DNA of 64,000 nt from Meandrina meandrites (Eukaryota; Cnidaria; Anthozoa; Scleractinia; Meandrinidae). The stretch covers positions 32,458,750-32,522,749 of the forward strand of contig OY855905.1 of NCBI GenBank assembly GCA_963693305.1, read 5' to 3'. Below the pieces are notes generated by a model. That model was not told where the DNA came from. It did not search any database and worked only from the letters and a program-made list of their open reading frames with translations. The position numbers were made by a program, and so were the translations under genes. Shown here piece by piece: positions 22,312 to 30,575 of the stretch; the stretch's first letter is position 1, and each line of letters starts with the position of its first letter.

Positions 22312-22738
22312 TGTCCCCTTAACTGATTATGACTTGCAGCGATGGTGCCAATACTTGAAAATCCCCATCAAAGGTATATTTGCGAGAGACGAGATCCACG
22401 TGAAAAACCACTCCCCTTGTATAATCAACATGGATGATCTTGGAGGGCCAGGCACCCACTGGGTTTGCTGCTGGGGTGGACGGGAGTACTTTGACTCTTT
22501 CGGTTTACCTCCGCCCGCGGAATGGGAAATTGAGTTGATTCTCGAGGGCAAACAGACCTTTCTACGAAATGACAACCAGCTTCAGTGGGAATCCAGTGTG
22601 CGCTGCGGCTACTACTGTCTGCTTTTTCTGAACGAACGTAACAAAGGGCGGACATTCCGAGATATTTTGAGCATGTTTTCTGAAAATACGCACACCAACG
22701 AGGCTGTGGTGAAGGATTATTTTACACATAATGTATAA
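22271..22738 (+). CDS. Adenovirus-type cysteine protease (adenain-like), no own ATG
   Basis: The frame is open from about 22271 to TAA at 22736-22738 (155 residues counted from a TTG). Catalytic residues in the family order are visible: His in GTHWVCCW (~63), Asp in EYFDSFGLPPP (~75), Gln in NDNQLQ and Cys in RCGYYCLLFL (~112). The first in-frame ATG (about residue 54) would remove the N-terminal part of the fold. No ATG in this frame precedes the overlap, so the protease is probably made as an extension of the upstream ORF across the A-run. The family matures capsid proteins by cutting after Gly-containing sites. Confidence 0.85.
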   Translation: MVLGVTKKKPAFVDVPLTDYDLQRWCQYLKIPIKGIFARDEIHVKNHSPCIINMDDLGGPGTHWVCCWGGREYFDSFGLPPPAEWEIELILEGKQTFLRNDNQLQWESSVRCGYYCLLFLNERNKGRTFRDILSMFSENTHTNEAVVKDYFTHNV

Positions 22739-22740
22739 AG

Positions 22741-23271
22741 ATGGGTGTTTACTGTGTGAAAGAAAAGCGCTTCACACCCAATGTGGTGGGAAGTGAAAAA
22801 ATTACAACCGCAAAAAACGGCAGAAGACTGCTTAAAGTAAAATGCGCCAGCTGCGGCATTACCAAGACAAGATTTGTTAGTGGAGTTGAAGGAGGTAATA
22901 TTTTGGAACCAATATTTAAGTGGACCAGAAGTGGTTTACCCAAAAAGAAGAGAGAAGAACTTGCACGCGCTGAAAAAAGAATGTTTGGAGGTGGAGTTTT
23001 TGATACAGTTGGAAATACAGCAGCTGAAGCTTTCTTTGAGTACGGAGTTCCTTATTTAGCAAAGCAAGGTGTGAAACAAGGAAGATACTTTGCAAGCGAG
23101 TTTTTAAGACAACCAGAGTATCAGAAGAAGTTAGCCAATAAAGCCAAACCAATCGCGAGAAAAGCTGTTAATTACACAATTGATGCTTTGTCTGGGGATT
23201 TGTTGACTAAAGCCTCAAACAGATTAAGACCAAAAGATATGATGAAAGGTGGGTGTCACACAGCGGCCTGA
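22741..23271 (+). CDS. DUF5679-type zinc-ribbon head fused to a helical virion-like protein
   Basis: The protein has 176 residues. Residues 1-47 (MGVYCVKEKRFTPNV...KCASCGITKTRF) form a zinc-ribbon-like domain nearly identical to the head of the next gene. The usual first CxxC is CVKE, so one metal ligand is missing, while KCASCG is kept. The rest is Ala-rich and amphipathic (FDTVGNTAAEAFFEYGVPYL, NKAKPIARKAVNYTIDAL), as expected for a membrane-active or core-associated minor protein. That role is inferred from position. TATAAA overlaps the protease stop and ends one base before the ATG. Confidence 0.7.
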   Translation: MGVYCVKEKRFTPNVVGSEKITTAKNGRRLLKVKCASCGITKTRFVSGVEGGNILEPIFKWTRSGLPKKKREELARAEKRMFGGGVFDTVGNTAAEAFFEYGVPYLAKQGVKQGRYFASEFLRQPEYQKKLANKAKPIARKAVNYTIDALSGDLLTKASNRLRPKDMMKGGCHTAA

Positions 23272-23293
23272 GAATTTTCTTTAATTATATAAG

Positions 23294-24148
23294 ATGGAGG
23301 TATACTGCGTGAAGGAAAAACGCTTCACACCCAATGTACCGGGAAGTGAAAAAAACACTACCACAAAAAATGGTAGAAGAATGTTAAAAGTAAAATGCGC
23401 AAGTTGTGGCATCACCAAGACACGGTTTATATCAGCTCGAAGTGGTGGTAATTATGATATGAGAATTTATGCGGGTAATAGAGTAGATGACCCAACAAAC
23501 CCTCTTTATGAACGTGGGGGGCGGGGTTTTGATTTGCATAAAGCTATTGGCAAGCTGCCTAAACCAAAGAAAGGGTGGACACTTCCGGGCCACAACTATA
23601 CAGGACCGTACAATCCTCTTGAAAAACAGCTTTCTTACGACCCCAAGACGGGAAAGATCTTGAAGATTTATCAGCAACCCACAGGCGCCACGGACGCAGT
23701 TGCAATGCAGCATGACGTTGATTATGCCGTCTGTGCAGGCAAGAAAAATGAGAAAGGCTGCAAACACGCTGCAGACAAAAAAATGGTGAAGGCGCTTGAC
23801 GCTATTCCCAAAAACAAACGGCAATGGGGTCACGCCGCGGCGCGCAACGCAATCAGCTCGAAGCAAAAAGTAGGATTGGGTGTCGGTGAAACGATCAATA
23901 AAAAGATCGGCGAAAGAATTCCGGGCTTTCAACCGGCTCAAGATGTGGCTGCTGCAATCATGGCTGTCACAGGTGGTGATAAGGATTTGTTTAAAAAGTA
24001 TTGGAGTGGTGACATCGCAAAAGGTGCCTTTAACACGAAAACCGGTCTGTTCAGCAAAAAGTTTTGGACACACCCTAAAAATACAACTGGGCCATGTAAT
24101 CGGGTTGTATATAAAAATGGAAAATGGCATAACCAATATTGCGATTAG
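23294..24148 (+). CDS. Zinc-ribbon head plus phospholipase A2 domain, virion entry-type protein
   Basis: The protein has 284 residues. Residues 1-47 duplicate the zinc-ribbon-like head of the preceding gene. Residues ~96-170 carry a phospholipase A2 domain: calcium-loop-like LPGHNYTGPYNPL and the catalytic His-Asp pair in MQHDVDYAVC (about 140-141), followed by CKHAADKKMVKALD. Comparable domains occur in parvovirus VP1 and in adintovirus-type Polintons, where they are thought to help the particle breach membranes. The C-terminal ~110 residues are unassigned and Lys/Gly-rich. TATATAA ends one base before the ATG. Confidence 0.8.
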   Translation: MEVYCVKEKRFTPNVPGSEKNTTTKNGRRMLKVKCASCGITKTRFISARSGGNYDMRIYAGNRVDDPTNPLYERGGRGFDLHKAIGKLPKPKKGWTLPGHNYTGPYNPLEKQLSYDPKTGKILKIYQQPTGATDAVAMQHDVDYAVCAGKKNEKGCKHAADKKMVKALDAIPKNKRQWGHAAARNAISSKQKVGLGVGETINKKIGERIPGFQPAQDVAAAIMAVTGGDKDLFKKYWSGDIAKGAFNTKTGLFSKKFWTHPKNTTGPCNRVVYKNGKWHNQYCD

Positions 24149-24179
24149 ATTACACATTTTTTAAACACATATATAGGAA

Positions 24180-24698
24180 ATGGATTCTACATCAAAATAC
24201 CGGCTGGCTGAAATAGAAAAGATGAAGAAAAATCTTGAAAACCAGTTGGCGCATTACTACCAAACCTCAGCCAAGTTTAGACGGTGGCACACGCGTTGTC
24301 AAACAGTAAGCGGGTTAACAGGCGGAGTTGCTGCCCTTCTTACAGGCTCTGGGCTGGGCGCTTCACTTTCTGCGGTTGGCATTGTTGTTGGTGGGCCTTT
24401 AATCGCAACTGGCCTCTTGTTTTCATTGGTGTCAACCTCCTCCATCGGCATCATCAAATTTTTCCTGCGTAAAGCGAAAAAACACAAAAAAATGCAGACT
24501 TTGGCTGAAGCTACGCTGAGCTCAATCAACTCTCTCATATCAACCGCTCTTGATGATGGTGAAATCTCTGACGGCGAGTATCAAGATATTGAGAAAAAGT
24601 ACAACACCTTTACTACTGAAAAGACAAAACTGCAGTTTTCAAACCACGTTGACAGTGGGGTAAAGGTTAACAGAACATCAAAGACAACTTCTGTTTAG
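24180..24698 (+). CDS. Hydrophobic membrane-segment protein
   Basis: The protein has 172 residues. A charged coiled N-terminus (LAEIEKMKKNLENQLAHYY) is followed by about 50 hydrophobic, Gly-rich residues (GLTGGVAALLTGSG, VGIVVGGPLIATGLLFSLV) that could make two membrane helices. A basic KFFLRKAKKHKK patch and an acidic C-terminal helix follow. I do not recognise the family. Position next to the PLA2 gene suggests a membrane-interacting particle protein, but this is inference. TATATA lies 4 bases before the ATG. Confidence 0.65.
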   Translation: MDSTSKYRLAEIEKMKKNLENQLAHYYQTSAKFRRWHTRCQTVSGLTGGVAALLTGSGLGASLSAVGIVVGGPLIATGLLFSLVSTSSIGIIKFFLRKAKKHKKMQTLAEATLSSINSLISTALDDGEISDGEYQDIEKKYNTFTTEKTKLQFSNHVDSGVKVNRTSKTTSV

Positions 24699-24709
24699 AG
24701 GGGTAAATC

Positions 24710-25243
24710 CTACCTTATAGCGGTTAACATTTCTTCTCGCCACCATTTGTTGAAACTTTTTTCGGCTTTATTTCTGGTTTGTACCATCTTCGGCAATCTT
24801 TTCGTGAGCTTTTTCAGTATTGCATTTTTCGCCGGCCAATCGATTGATGAGACCTTTTGAAAATAGTTGTATAAAAAACAAACGTAGTTACACGACCCGA
24901 GGTAGCAACTCAGTTGCTGATGCCGCTTGAACTGGTGAATGACATTACCCAAAAAGGTCAACCCCATATTGTCACCGACCTGATCTAAAGAAATGCCGGT
25001 TTTTTTTAGTACCGCAATTAAATACCATAATTTTGGTTTGGGAGGGTGGCTCATCTCTTCGTGGGGTAAAACCCACACCCCTTCGAGGTCGTAACGGTCG
25101 TCAAGATCTTTTTCCGGCTTGATTTTTTTTATTTTTTTTATTAACTCTTCCTCCTTTTCCAGCAACATTTCGTTAAGCGTAGAGAGAATCTCAGTTGCAA
25201 ATACCCCACCGTAAGGGTCACCCAAACTCATTTTTCCCGCCAT
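24710..25243 (-). CDS. Unassigned 177-aa Polinton protein
   Basis: Translation from the ATG at 25243 (MAGKMSLGDPYG) gives 177 residues. An earlier in-frame ATG at 25261 would place the TATATA motif inside the coding region, so the later start is preferred. The protein has a Lys/Glu helix (LLEKEEELIKKIKKIKPEK), a Cys-containing middle (LSCYLGSCNYVCFLYNYF) and a Trp/Lys-rich end (NKAEKSFNKWWREEML). No family is recognised. It is convergent with the gene ending at 24698 (11-base gap) and divergent from the integrase. Confidence 0.6.
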   Translation of the reverse strand: MAGKMSLGDPYGGVFATEILSTLNEMLLEKEEELIKKIKKIKPEKDLDDRYDLEGVWVLPHEEMSHPPKPKLWYLIAVLKKTGISLDQVGDNMGLTFLGNVIHQFKRHQQLSCYLGSCNYVCFLYNYFQKVSSIDWPAKNAILKKLTKRLPKMVQTRNKAEKSFNKWWREEMLTAIR

Positions 25244-25271
25244 GTATATATGTCCGCGCATAATTATTTAA
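25244..25271. promoter_or_regulatory. Shared TATATAT element between the 177-aa gene and integrase
   Basis: TATATAT at 25245-25251 lies one base from the minus-strand ATG (25243) and 20 bases from the plus-strand integrase ATG (25272). It is the only such motif in the gap. Confidence 0.5.
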
Positions 25272-26261
25272 ATGGACAGAAAATTGGCGCGGCGTTACTA
25301 CAGTCCGCAGGGTTACTGGAAAGGCATTTCTGCCATTAAAAATTTAGCGGTCGCTGCAAAGGTTCCTGAAGTTATTGCCAAAGAATGGTTGTTCAAACAA
25401 GCGCTCTGGCAGATCTACCTCCCCGCACCGCGCTACATTCCTCGTCTAAAATTCGATGTCCCTACCCCCAACAAAGTGCATCAGGCAGATCTTCTTTTTC
25501 TGCCACACGACAAAGTGGGCCGTAGCACTTACAAATACGCGCTTACTGTTGTTGATGTTGCCAGCAGATTCAAAGAAGCTCAGCCTTTAACCTCTAAAAA
25601 CTCTGATGAGGTTGCCAAAGCTTTTAAGACAATTTATACACGGGGACCTTTGAAATGGCCTGAACTGTTGCAGGTTGATCCTGGGCGTGAATTTATGGGC
25701 GCTGTTACAAAAGAAATGGAAAATCACAAAACTTCTATCAGACGTGGTCACCCTGAAATTCATAGAGACCAAGCTATCGTTGAACGTTTCAATCGTACCT
25801 TGGCTGAGCGTTTGTTTGGCCACCAGTATGCGGTTGAAATGCATTCACCTGAGGGTCTGCGGTCTACTGTGTGGGTAAAAAGGCTCCCCAAAGTTGTTTC
25901 TGCTCTGAACAACCAAGTCACTCGATTGATTGGTATGAAACCTGCTGTTGCAATCAAGAAAAAAAATGTTTATGCAGAACCGTCAACTAAATATTTGAGA
26001 CCTGTTGGTTTGAACGAAAAAAAGCTCCCATCCAACGCTATGCTTCGGTATTTGTACGAACCTGGTGAGCTTGAAGGCGGGACGAAAAGAGCCACCGATC
26101 CAATCTGGTCTTTGAAAGTTTACAACCTTGAACGTTCTTTTACCAAACCGAATCAGCCCGTTCTCTACTATTTGCGCGACGGCCCTAAGCGTGGTTTTGT
26201 ACGTGAAGAACTGCTTGTTGTTCCTCCAGATACCACTCTTCCGCCAGCTAACGTTAACTAA
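25272..26261 (+). CDS. Retrovirus-type integrase (DDE recombinase)
   Basis: The protein has 329 residues. The RNase-H-like core shows D73 (HQADLLFL), D136 (LQVDPGREF) and E171 (DQAIVERFNRTL), close to the DD35E spacing. TVVDVASRFKEAQPL between the first two is the typical integrase strand. The C-terminal ~90 residues (YYLRDGPKRGFVREELLVV) look like an SH3/chromodomain-type DNA-binding tail. No clear HHCC zinc finger is seen at the N-terminus. In Polintons this enzyme inserts the excised linear element and makes the 6-bp target duplication. Its stop overlaps the PolB stop by 4 bases (convergent). Confidence 0.93.
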   Translation: MDRKLARRYYSPQGYWKGISAIKNLAVAAKVPEVIAKEWLFKQALWQIYLPAPRYIPRLKFDVPTPNKVHQADLLFLPHDKVGRSTYKYALTVVDVASRFKEAQPLTSKNSDEVAKAFKTIYTRGPLKWPELLQVDPGREFMGAVTKEMENHKTSIRRGHPEIHRDQAIVERFNRTLAERLFGHQYAVEMHSPEGLRSTVWVKRLPKVVSALNNQVTRLIGMKPAVAIKKKNVYAEPSTKYLRPVGLNEKKLPSNAMLRYLYEPGELEGGTKRATDPIWSLKVYNLERSFTKPNQPVLYYLRDGPKRGFVREELLVVPPDTTLPPANVN

Positions 26262-29200
26262 ATGTGATATTCGATTGGTTCGGTGTGTATCCCGTCTGGT
26301 AGTACCCATCGTTTGTCATAGTATGCACTCAACCCCAGCTTCTCCTGCTCGTAAGTTACTATTTTTCCATCCCGCATTCGAAAACCTCTGTTTGTTGCCA
26401 TATCCTTGCTTCCTTCCAGCGCTGCTTTGAAACGTTGCCAGTTTATAATGTTTTGCTTCTTTGACACCCCTTTTGTGCTTAGCTTCTGCTTTTCTCCCCT
26501 GTCATCCGCGAAATAACATTTTGAGCACAGCGCTATCATCCGCTCCCCCGCAAACTCCATCTTAAATAAACCCGGCGTTCTACCACTCCACTTGTCCCAT
26601 GCCAACCAATTCTTTTTTTGAGCCTCAAATTCTTCTTTCATCTCTGGGCGCACAATGTCTTCTAGTTTCTTACCCGAGATGGCCAAATAGTTACTGTCCG
26701 TGTCCATCTGTATCAGCTCGAAATCCTTTCTGTCAATGTACCTGTCCAGGAAGTCATAATAAAATTCCAACATCCTCAGCTTTGCCAGCTGGTATACCAC
26801 GATTCCGATCTGAAACGGTCTTCTTATTGTGATTCGTGACTTCCGACTTTCTAACTCATACGCCTCTCCAATCTCATCTAGATCTGAGAAATATGCGCTT
26901 CGCAGGGCTCTGTCGACTACCTTCTCATCTTTGGTGTAAATGACGTTTGTTTGCCGTTCCAAGGCTTCGATTAGCTTTCCGTACCCACTGTTTCCCAACA
27001 GTTTGAACACCTCAGCCAGCAGTGCTTTGCTTTTTTCCACGTCTCCTGTCCGGCGAGCCTCCGTAACTTGTTCCACAAACCAGGGAAAGATTTTGGCTGG
27101 TGTATAGTCAATTGTCCGATAAACCCTTTTGATAACTGCACCGTGATTCACATACCAGAGCAGTAGAGGCGCGTACACAAGTATCTTCTGTGCTGACAAC
27201 GTTCCCATGAGTTTCTTATCTTCTCCTCGTTTTCTTTCTGTATCGCGCAAGTATTTGAGCATATGCTCTGGGACAGCTTTGACTGGCACCGTTTTGTTGT
27301 GAAAGAACGGGCACATTTCCTCGAACTTTTGGTGTAAGTGATTTGGAATCTCAATATCTATTTCAGCATATCCAAACCAGCTTCTTTCTTTAAGTCTGTG
27401 CGTTAGTACTGGTGCGCCGTCTATTTGATACTCACCTGTATAGTGTACAACCCTTCCCTTTCCACAAGGCATTTCTCTTAACATGGTTGAGAGATACAAG
27501 GCGTTGGCATCATATCCGAGGATGTTTTGGCAAAGTTTTGGTTCTGCTATTTGATGTGATCTTATTCTTGTTTTTCCAACTTCATGGTATCTTGTGAAAA
27601 CGAGGCTTGGACCTCCGACAACAGCTTCTTTTAGCATATCGTATGCTTCTCTGCTTGGGCTGTAAAGCTCCGCGTTGCGTTCAATAGCTCCTCTTAGAAG
27701 GTAATGTAAGCTCACACCTGGGATGCTGACTGCGTCTTTCATTATATCGATTCCCTTCTCTGTGTAGAAGTTTCTCATCTTTTCCAGAGCCTCAAGTCCG
27801 GGGGCGACATCGAGATTATTGTAGTAACGCACCCAATCTTTGAAGGTTTTCATTCCCTTTTCTCGGAACGTTTGTTTACAGTCTTTCCATTCTGACAGTT
27901 TTAGTGTGAATTCATTTTTCAACTTTGAGTACCAATGCGGGTAATCCGGCAATCCCGGGTAATCCAGCTTTTCAGGTCTGTCAAACCACTCGTATGGAAA
28001 CCATGATTTCGTTGTCTTGCAGTCGTATGCCTTTACCCATTTCTCGTAGCTCGTTCCTGGGCCCAAGTAGTTGATTATGTCAAGGAAACGGAAGCCAGAA
28101 GTGAGTAAAAACATGATTTTGTTTCCGTGCTTTGCTACTCTGACTTTGTTGGTTGTGTCCGCAAGTTTTTCTGCGAAGTGTTTCTTTATTAGATTAAGAT
28201 CGTATTGCCCGGAGTTGAAACCCAGTACTGGGACCTGGTCGCACCATTCTTCTATTTTTTTCCTCTGATCTTTTGGTAGCAGGTTTACATCTGCAGGCAT
28301 AAATTCATTTCTTACTTTTGTTCTTATGTTTTTTCCGCGTCTTTCCAACTCTTCCGCGAACTTGCGGACCAGCTCTGTTGGATCTTTTTCACAGATATGG
28401 GTTGGCTTTCTTTCAAGAGTGTCACCGATGCTTACTGAGATTGGAACGTGTACGTTCTCGATTGTGAGTGAGTCTGTCGGCTCCTTCCGCTGATTGTTGT
28501 CTCCGTATGCCTCAAAATCATACAAAATAGCGTGTGGGTAACTTTTTGTTTTTGCTTCTGGTAGTTGTTCAATATATTTGTCCCCGACTTCGCAGGCCCA
28601 ACACTCAATCACTCTGTAGCCTTCCTTTCGGAGATAAGCTGTTCTTCTCTTTGTTGCTTGGAAGAGATCTTCTCTTGTTCTGTCCCCGCGTTCTATTATT
28701 TTATCTCGATCGGGGTAACATTTTGGACAACCGTGCCAGTAGCATCCGTGATACTGCAGCACAAGCTTTTTCTCATGATTGTAGCCATCAACTGGTCTTT
28801 TCCCTATCCAACGCTCTCCTCCGTGTCCTGACATTGCGTGGTGAATGGTCATATTCCAACGCTTTGCTACGTACTCAAGCCACTGAATTGATTCTTTTGA
28901 GGCTTGATTTTTTGGATAAAACGCTTTCTCAAAAGCTGTCTGGGGTGCTTCGACCTTTTCACCTGGGCAATCTATTACGGTTTTCCCTTGAGCGCATCTT
29001 TCTGCATGATGTTGAAGACTGACGGATTGGGTGAATCTTGCTTTGCAGTGGATGCATGCATAAGTTTTCGCTAACTTTGCCATATCTTTTATTAAGAACG
29101 CGTGCTCTTCATAAATTCCTATTGTCATTATGTTTTTTAACTTCGACGTCGGATTTCTTGCTAGATGCCATACAACTTCTTTTTCATCTATACGCTCTGG

Positions 29201-30211
29201 TACATATACCCTTATTCCCAGCCAACCTGAGAAAGCAGTGCCCTTATTCAGATGCATTTCTACCTTTTCCAATTCATCCAGTGAGGTTTTTGCACAATCC
29301 GTCGGCGTATTCCTGAGTTTGAAAAAACTCTTAGCTAGACCTTGCGCCGCTTTTGTGCTTCGATCTGGTCTAGCTCCTTTGTGTACAGCAATACAACGCC
29401 ATAGACACATGTTATCTCTATAGGTATCCAGTGCCACCATTGCTTGTCCTCTCGCTGCGTGTGCACGGTTGCGCAGCCAGTCTGGTAAGGGTCCTGTTCC
29501 CATCAGTGGTTGACGGTCTAGCACAACCTTTACATCAGCATTAAAATGATCTTCGAAGATCCACATTGTGTTTGGTCTTTCGATACTATCCGCATCCAGA
29601 CGTACAGCCTCCCTCGTACTTAACCAATTCTCCGCTTCTCCATATGTATTCATCCAAGGGGAGCCTTTGTTTTGATAGTAGAAAATTATGGTGCCGTCTT
29701 CAATGTTACGCAACTTATACGAATAAGTGTGCCTCATGTAAAATGATGTCCGTACGTTCTCTCTTATTTTTTCCATAAATTTTGGTGTGAGGTCTTTATT
29801 TAGATCTTTTATGATGCGCCATCTCTTGTACCGCCTTCCGTTGCTCTCTTCACCCTCGAATTTTGTGTCTTCGTACAGGTCCAGAATCTCATTCTGGTAG
29901 TCTGTCACATTTCTTATGTTATTCGGTTGAATGGGATTGAATTGTCTCAGAAGTTGTTGTCTTCTGTTCCTTTTTCTAGGCGGTGCTATTGGTTGGTAAG
30001 GTTTTGGTTGTAAAGGCGGTCGTAAACGCTTCTTTGTGGTTTCTGGAATTGGTTCTTCTAGCACATTCCTTATTATCTTTTTCACAGCGGGTACGTTTTC
30101 TGAAAGAAGTTGCGATAAATACCGCAGTTCTGCGGGGTCTATTTTTGCAAGTTCTTGTTCGAGAGATTCGAGGTCTACATTTTCAAAAGAACTGAAGTCT
30201 ATTTCGTCCAT
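26258..30211 (-). CDS. Protein-primed family B DNA polymerase with N-terminal accessory domains
   Basis: The protein has 1317 residues in one open frame. Exonuclease motifs are YDFEAYG (~565), FNSGQYDLN (~665) and YYNNLDV (~800). Polymerase motifs are YDANALYLS (A, ~900), KLLGNSGYGKL (B, ~1071-1081) and MDTDSNYL (C, ~1170). The N-terminal ~550 residues carry an acidic head, a basic Pro-rich stretch (~55-90), an OTU-like patch (DNMCLWRCIAVH ~266, EEHAFLIKD ~369), a C2H2 finger (CIHCKARF...HHAERC ~387-406) and YHGCYWHGCPKCY (~487-499), a motif of VSR-like nuclease domains. The enzyme would replicate the linear element from a protein primer at the terminal repeats. AATATA lies 2 bases before the ATG, and a TATAAAA in the terminal repeat lies about 80 bases upstream. 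Confidence 0.95.
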   Translation of the reverse strand: MDEIDFSSFENVDLESLEQELAKIDPAELRYLSQLLSENVPAVKKIIRNVLEEPIPETTKKRLRPPLQPKPYQPIAPPRKRNRRQQLLRQFNPIQPNNIRNVTDYQNEILDLYEDTKFEGEESNGRRYKRWRIIKDLNKDLTPKFMEKIRENVRTSFYMRHTYSYKLRNIEDGTIIFYYQNKGSPWMNTYGEAENWLSTREAVRLDADSIERPNTMWIFEDHFNADVKVVLDRQPLMGTGPLPDWLRNRAHAARGQAMVALDTYRDNMCLWRCIAVHKGARPDRSTKAAQGLAKSFFKLRNTPTDCAKTSLDELEKVEMHLNKGTAFSGWLGIRVYVPERIDEKEVVWHLARNPTSKLKNIMTIGIYEEHAFLIKDMAKLAKTYACIHCKARFTQSVSLQHHAERCAQGKTVIDCPGEKVEAPQTAFEKAFYPKNQASKESIQWLEYVAKRWNMTIHHAMSGHGGERWIGKRPVDGYNHEKKLVLQYHGCYWHGCPKCYPDRDKIIERGDRTREDLFQATKRRTAYLRKEGYRVIECWACEVGDKYIEQLPEAKTKSYPHAILYDFEAYGDNNQRKEPTDSLTIENVHVPISVSIGDTLERKPTHICEKDPTELVRKFAEELERRGKNIRTKVRNEFMPADVNLLPKDQRKKIEEWCDQVPVLGFNSGQYDLNLIKKHFAEKLADTTNKVRVAKHGNKIMFLLTSGFRFLDIINYLGPGTSYEKWVKAYDCKTTKSWFPYEWFDRPEKLDYPGLPDYPHWYSKLKNEFTLKLSEWKDCKQTFREKGMKTFKDWVRYYNNLDVAPGLEALEKMRNFYTEKGIDIMKDAVSIPGVSLHYLLRGAIERNAELYSPSREAYDMLKEAVVGGPSLVFTRYHEVGKTRIRSHQIAEPKLCQNILGYDANALYLSTMLREMPCGKGRVVHYTGEYQIDGAPVLTHRLKERSWFGYAEIDIEIPNHLHQKFEEMCPFFHNKTVPVKAVPEHMLKYLRDTERKRGEDKKLMGTLSAQKILVYAPLLLWYVNHGAVIKRVYRTIDYTPAKIFPWFVEQVTEARRTGDVEKSKALLAEVFKLLGNSGYGKLIEALERQTNVIYTKDEKVVDRALRSAYFSDLDEIGEAYELESRKSRITIRRPFQIGIVVYQLAKLRMLEFYYDFLDRYIDRKDFELIQMDTDSNYLAISGKKLEDIVRPEMKEEFEAQKKNWLAWDKWSGRTPGLFKMEFAGERMIALCSKCYFADDRGEKQKLSTKGVSKKQNIINWQRFKAALEGSKDMATNRGFRMRDGKIVTYEQEKLGLSAYYDKRWVLPDGIHTEPIEYHI

Positions 30212-30290
30212 CGTATATTATGTAGAAAAAATATTTTTAATTAATTGAATTGTTGTTAACTTAATGTTGTATTTCTCTAATTGAAAAAAC

Positions 30291-30575
30291 TTTTATACAG
30301 CACGGTGTCAATTCTCTAATTGCTTGTCCCCGCCGCCCTCTGTTTATGTTTCCTGCGTCCTTTTCCTAAGTAGTATAGTCGGTATTAATCAAATACTATC
30401 TTTGGTGCACCTAAATTTTTGCCTCTTTAGGAGACTATAGTCAGGGGGGCAAAACCGGGCCACGCGAGCTGAGTGAGCGTGGTTTGGTTTTGGTTCCCCT
30501 GACTACTAGTCTCCTGAAGAGGTGAAAATTTAGGTGCACCCAAAGTGGTATTTGATTAATACCGACTATACTACT
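30291..30575 (-). repeat. Polinton right terminal inverted repeat, hairpin-forming
   Basis: This is the reverse complement of the left repeat with the same internal fold-back. It lacks the extra ~23-base unit. Its inner end supplies a TATAAAA box on the minus strand about 80 bases upstream of the PolB ATG. Confidence 0.9.

Larger units (their letters stand above)
14042..30575. mobile_element. Polinton/Maverick (adintovirus-like) element, 16.5 kb
   Basis: The element is bounded by AGTAGTATAG and its inverse CTATACTACT, with terminal inverted repeats of about 309 and 285 bases. CACGC follows both ends: 14037-14041 and 30576-30580. The flanking bases allow a 6-bp duplication (CACGCA or TCACGC), the size known for Polintons. 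It encodes the full hallmark set: PolB, integrase, packaging ATPase, protease, major and minor capsid proteins. Nearly all ORFs are open; the one visible break is at the A-run near 22289-22296. It is inserted in the coding part of a LINE. Confidence 0.95.

Noticed and set aside
30441..30575. Apparent C-terminal extension of the LINE reverse transcriptase
   Set aside because: The residues after the EEHCV motif are translated Polinton terminal repeat; the true LINE C-terminus lies at 13842-14036.
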